Positions 63,144 to 64,000 of a stretch of DNA of 64,000 bases are shown here, piece after piece. The stretch covers positions 3,410,001 through 3,474,000 of the forward strand of contig NZ_CP114288.1 of the NCBI RefSeq assembly GCF_027111335.1, given 5' to 3'. Position 1 is the first letter of the stretch. Every line of letters begins with the position of its first letter. The stretch is from Flavobacterium aquiphilum (lineage in GTDB: Bacteria; Bacteroidota; Bacteroidia; Flavobacteriales; Flavobacteriaceae). A program made the position numbers and the translations under genes. Below the pieces are notes generated by a model, which made no database searches, was not told the DNA's origin, and saw only the letters and a program-made list of their open reading frames with translations.

Positions 63144-63488
63144 ATGGAAAAAATAAAAATATTTTTGATAGTGTTATGCAGCATACTTGTTGTTTCTTGT
63201 GAATCGAATACTTATAGCGAAGTATCGGGGCAAACGAGCAATCCTACTTATGAAGCCAATATTAAGCCAATAATAACATCTAATTGTACTAGCTGTCATT
63301 ATGGAACGAATCAATTCCCTAATCTGGAAACATATTCTGGGGTAAGGAGCGCTTGTTTGGTCAATAATTTGGTTTGCCGAATCGAAGGAGAAGACTGTGG
63401 TATAAGAATGCCGCAAGGTGGAAAATTGCCTCAACCAAATATCGATTTGATTAAACTTTGGGTTTCTAACGGATTTGTAGAAAAATAA
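63144..63488 (+). CDS. Monohaem cytochrome c lipoprotein with extra cysteines
   Basis: This 114-residue lipoprotein (lipobox VVSC, Cys19) parallels the cytochrome at 61453-61836: NPTYEANIKPIITSNCTSCH (CTSCH 48-52), RMPQGGKL and NIDLIKLWVSNGF. It lacks the threonine-rich linker and contains three extra cysteines (SACLVNNLVCRIEGEDCGIR) that the other lacks; these could form disulfides or a metal site. It is probably a duplicate that has diverged in the operon. Confidence 0.85.
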   Translation: MEKIKIFLIVLCSILVVSCESNTYSEVSGQTSNPTYEANIKPIITSNCTSCHYGTNQFPNLETYSGVRSACLVNNLVCRIEGEDCGIRMPQGGKLPQPNIDLIKLWVSNGFVEK

Positions 63489-63498
63489 TCCAATAAAG

Positions 63499-64000
63499 AT
63501 GAAAAAGACAATAGTATTGATAGTCTTCATTTTTGTGGGAAATGTGATTTTTTCTCAAAAGATGATGACGAGGACAGGTGTCATTAAATTTGAGGCTTCG
63601 GTTCCTGCTTTCGAACCTGTTGCGGCAGTAAACAATTCGGTTTCGGCAATTCTTGATGAATCGACTGGAGAATTTGCGGCGTTAGCATTGATAAAAGCTT
63701 TTAAGTTTAAAGCTCCTTTGATGGAAGAGCATTTTAATGAAAATTATATTGAATCCAGCAAATTTCCAAAAGCTACTTTCAAAGGGAAAATCATCAATTT
63801 TGATGCATCGAAATTGTCAACTACGTCAAAATACGATTTGGAAGGTGATTTAACCATACACGGTGTTACCAAAAAGATTAAGACTAAAATTTCTCTATTT
63901 TTAAAAGACGGAAAAATAAAAACCGATTGTAATTTTACGGTAAAAGCAATAGATTTTGATATTAAAATACCAAGCATCGTAAAGAATAAAGTTTCTGAAG
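63499..64000 (+). CDS. YceI family exported protein, 3' end outside the window
   Basis: A partial gene, from ATG 63499, open to the window's last base. The ~167 residues visible begin with a signal peptide (MKKTIVLIVFIFVGNVIFSQ) and read TGVIKFEASVP, ESSKFPKATFKGKI, YDLEGDLTIHGVTKKIKTKI and then CNFTVKAIDFDIKIPSI. These are the YceI lipocalin-like hallmarks (FP-x-A-x-F and LT-x-HG-V-T). YceI proteins bind isoprenoid-type lipids or quinones. It follows the second cytochrome by 10 bases and is in the same operon. Confidence 0.88.
   Translation, partial: MKKTIVLIVFIFVGNVIFSQKMMTRTGVIKFEASVPAFEPVAAVNNSVSAILDESTGEFAALALIKAFKFKAPLMEEHFNENYIESSKFPKATFKGKIINFDASKLSTTSKYDLEGDLTIHGVTKKIKTKISLFLKDGKIKTDCNFTVKAIDFDIKIPSIVKNKVSE

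Overview
The window looks like chromosomal DNA of a Flavobacterium-like member of the Bacteroidota. It is AT-rich. Several intergenic regions carry the Bacteroidota vegetative -7 element TAnnTTTG, starts are preceded by A-rich stretches rather than strong Shine-Dalgarno sites, and there is an ECF sigma/FecR/TonB-receptor trio. The families present (DUF3570, DUF4266, DUF5777, CzcA fused to its outer membrane channel) are also typical of that phylum. No tRNA, rRNA, CRISPR array, transposase or phage gene was seen.

Layout. 1-12.4 kb: a redox/detoxification block with an old yellow enzyme, NmrA-like proteins, four classical SDRs, a quinone-oxidoreductase-like enzyme, an alpha/beta hydrolase and a DoxX-like protein. 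It is interleaved with two AraC and two HxlR regulators; both HxlR genes are divergent from an SDR and share an inverted-repeat operator with it. 12.6-19.8 kb: a soluble signalling locus (HNOBA-like/PAS/PAS kinase, FIST protein, second kinase, Hpt protein, LytTR regulator) plus two single-domain receivers. 20.0-27.1 kb: a Crp/Fnr regulator and an RND efflux operon, with a palindrome at about -43.5 of the operon promoter. 27.6-30.8 kb: a nucleosidase and a convergent P-type ATPase. 31.1-33.9 kb: a thioredoxin/ApbE/DUF4266/DUF3570 cluster. 34.2-44.3 kb (minus strand): a divalent-metal efflux locus (thioredoxin, CzcR/S-type two-component system, CzcA-CzcC fusion, CzcB-like adaptor) continuing into an MbfA-like iron exporter and a small membrane protein. 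46.3-55.9 kb: a nine-gene sugar operon (DeoR regulator, L-fucose-isomerase-like protein, split transketolase, ribose-type ABC importer with a DUF2291 protein, FGGY kinase). 56.0-64.0 kb: an ECF sigma/FecR/TonB receptor system, a divergent repeat lipoprotein, and a cytochrome c/OB-fold/DUF5777/cytochrome c/YceI operon that runs off the window.

The strongest new signal is a bipartite element, AGTAGGGTAA-13 bp-TGTTTTA, present three times with identical spacing. The copies lie in front of fecR, in front of the first cytochrome gene and, on the minus strand, in front of the repeat lipoprotein. I infer it is the promoter recognised by the local ECF sigma factor, which would join receptor, lipoprotein and cytochrome operon into one regulon. 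The FIST/HNOBA kinase locus is a second candidate system, possibly NosP-like nitric oxide sensing. A third is the ApbE/DUF4266/DUF3570 cluster, possibly an envelope flavin-redox system.

All family assignments come from reading the translated sequence by eye. No database search was run.
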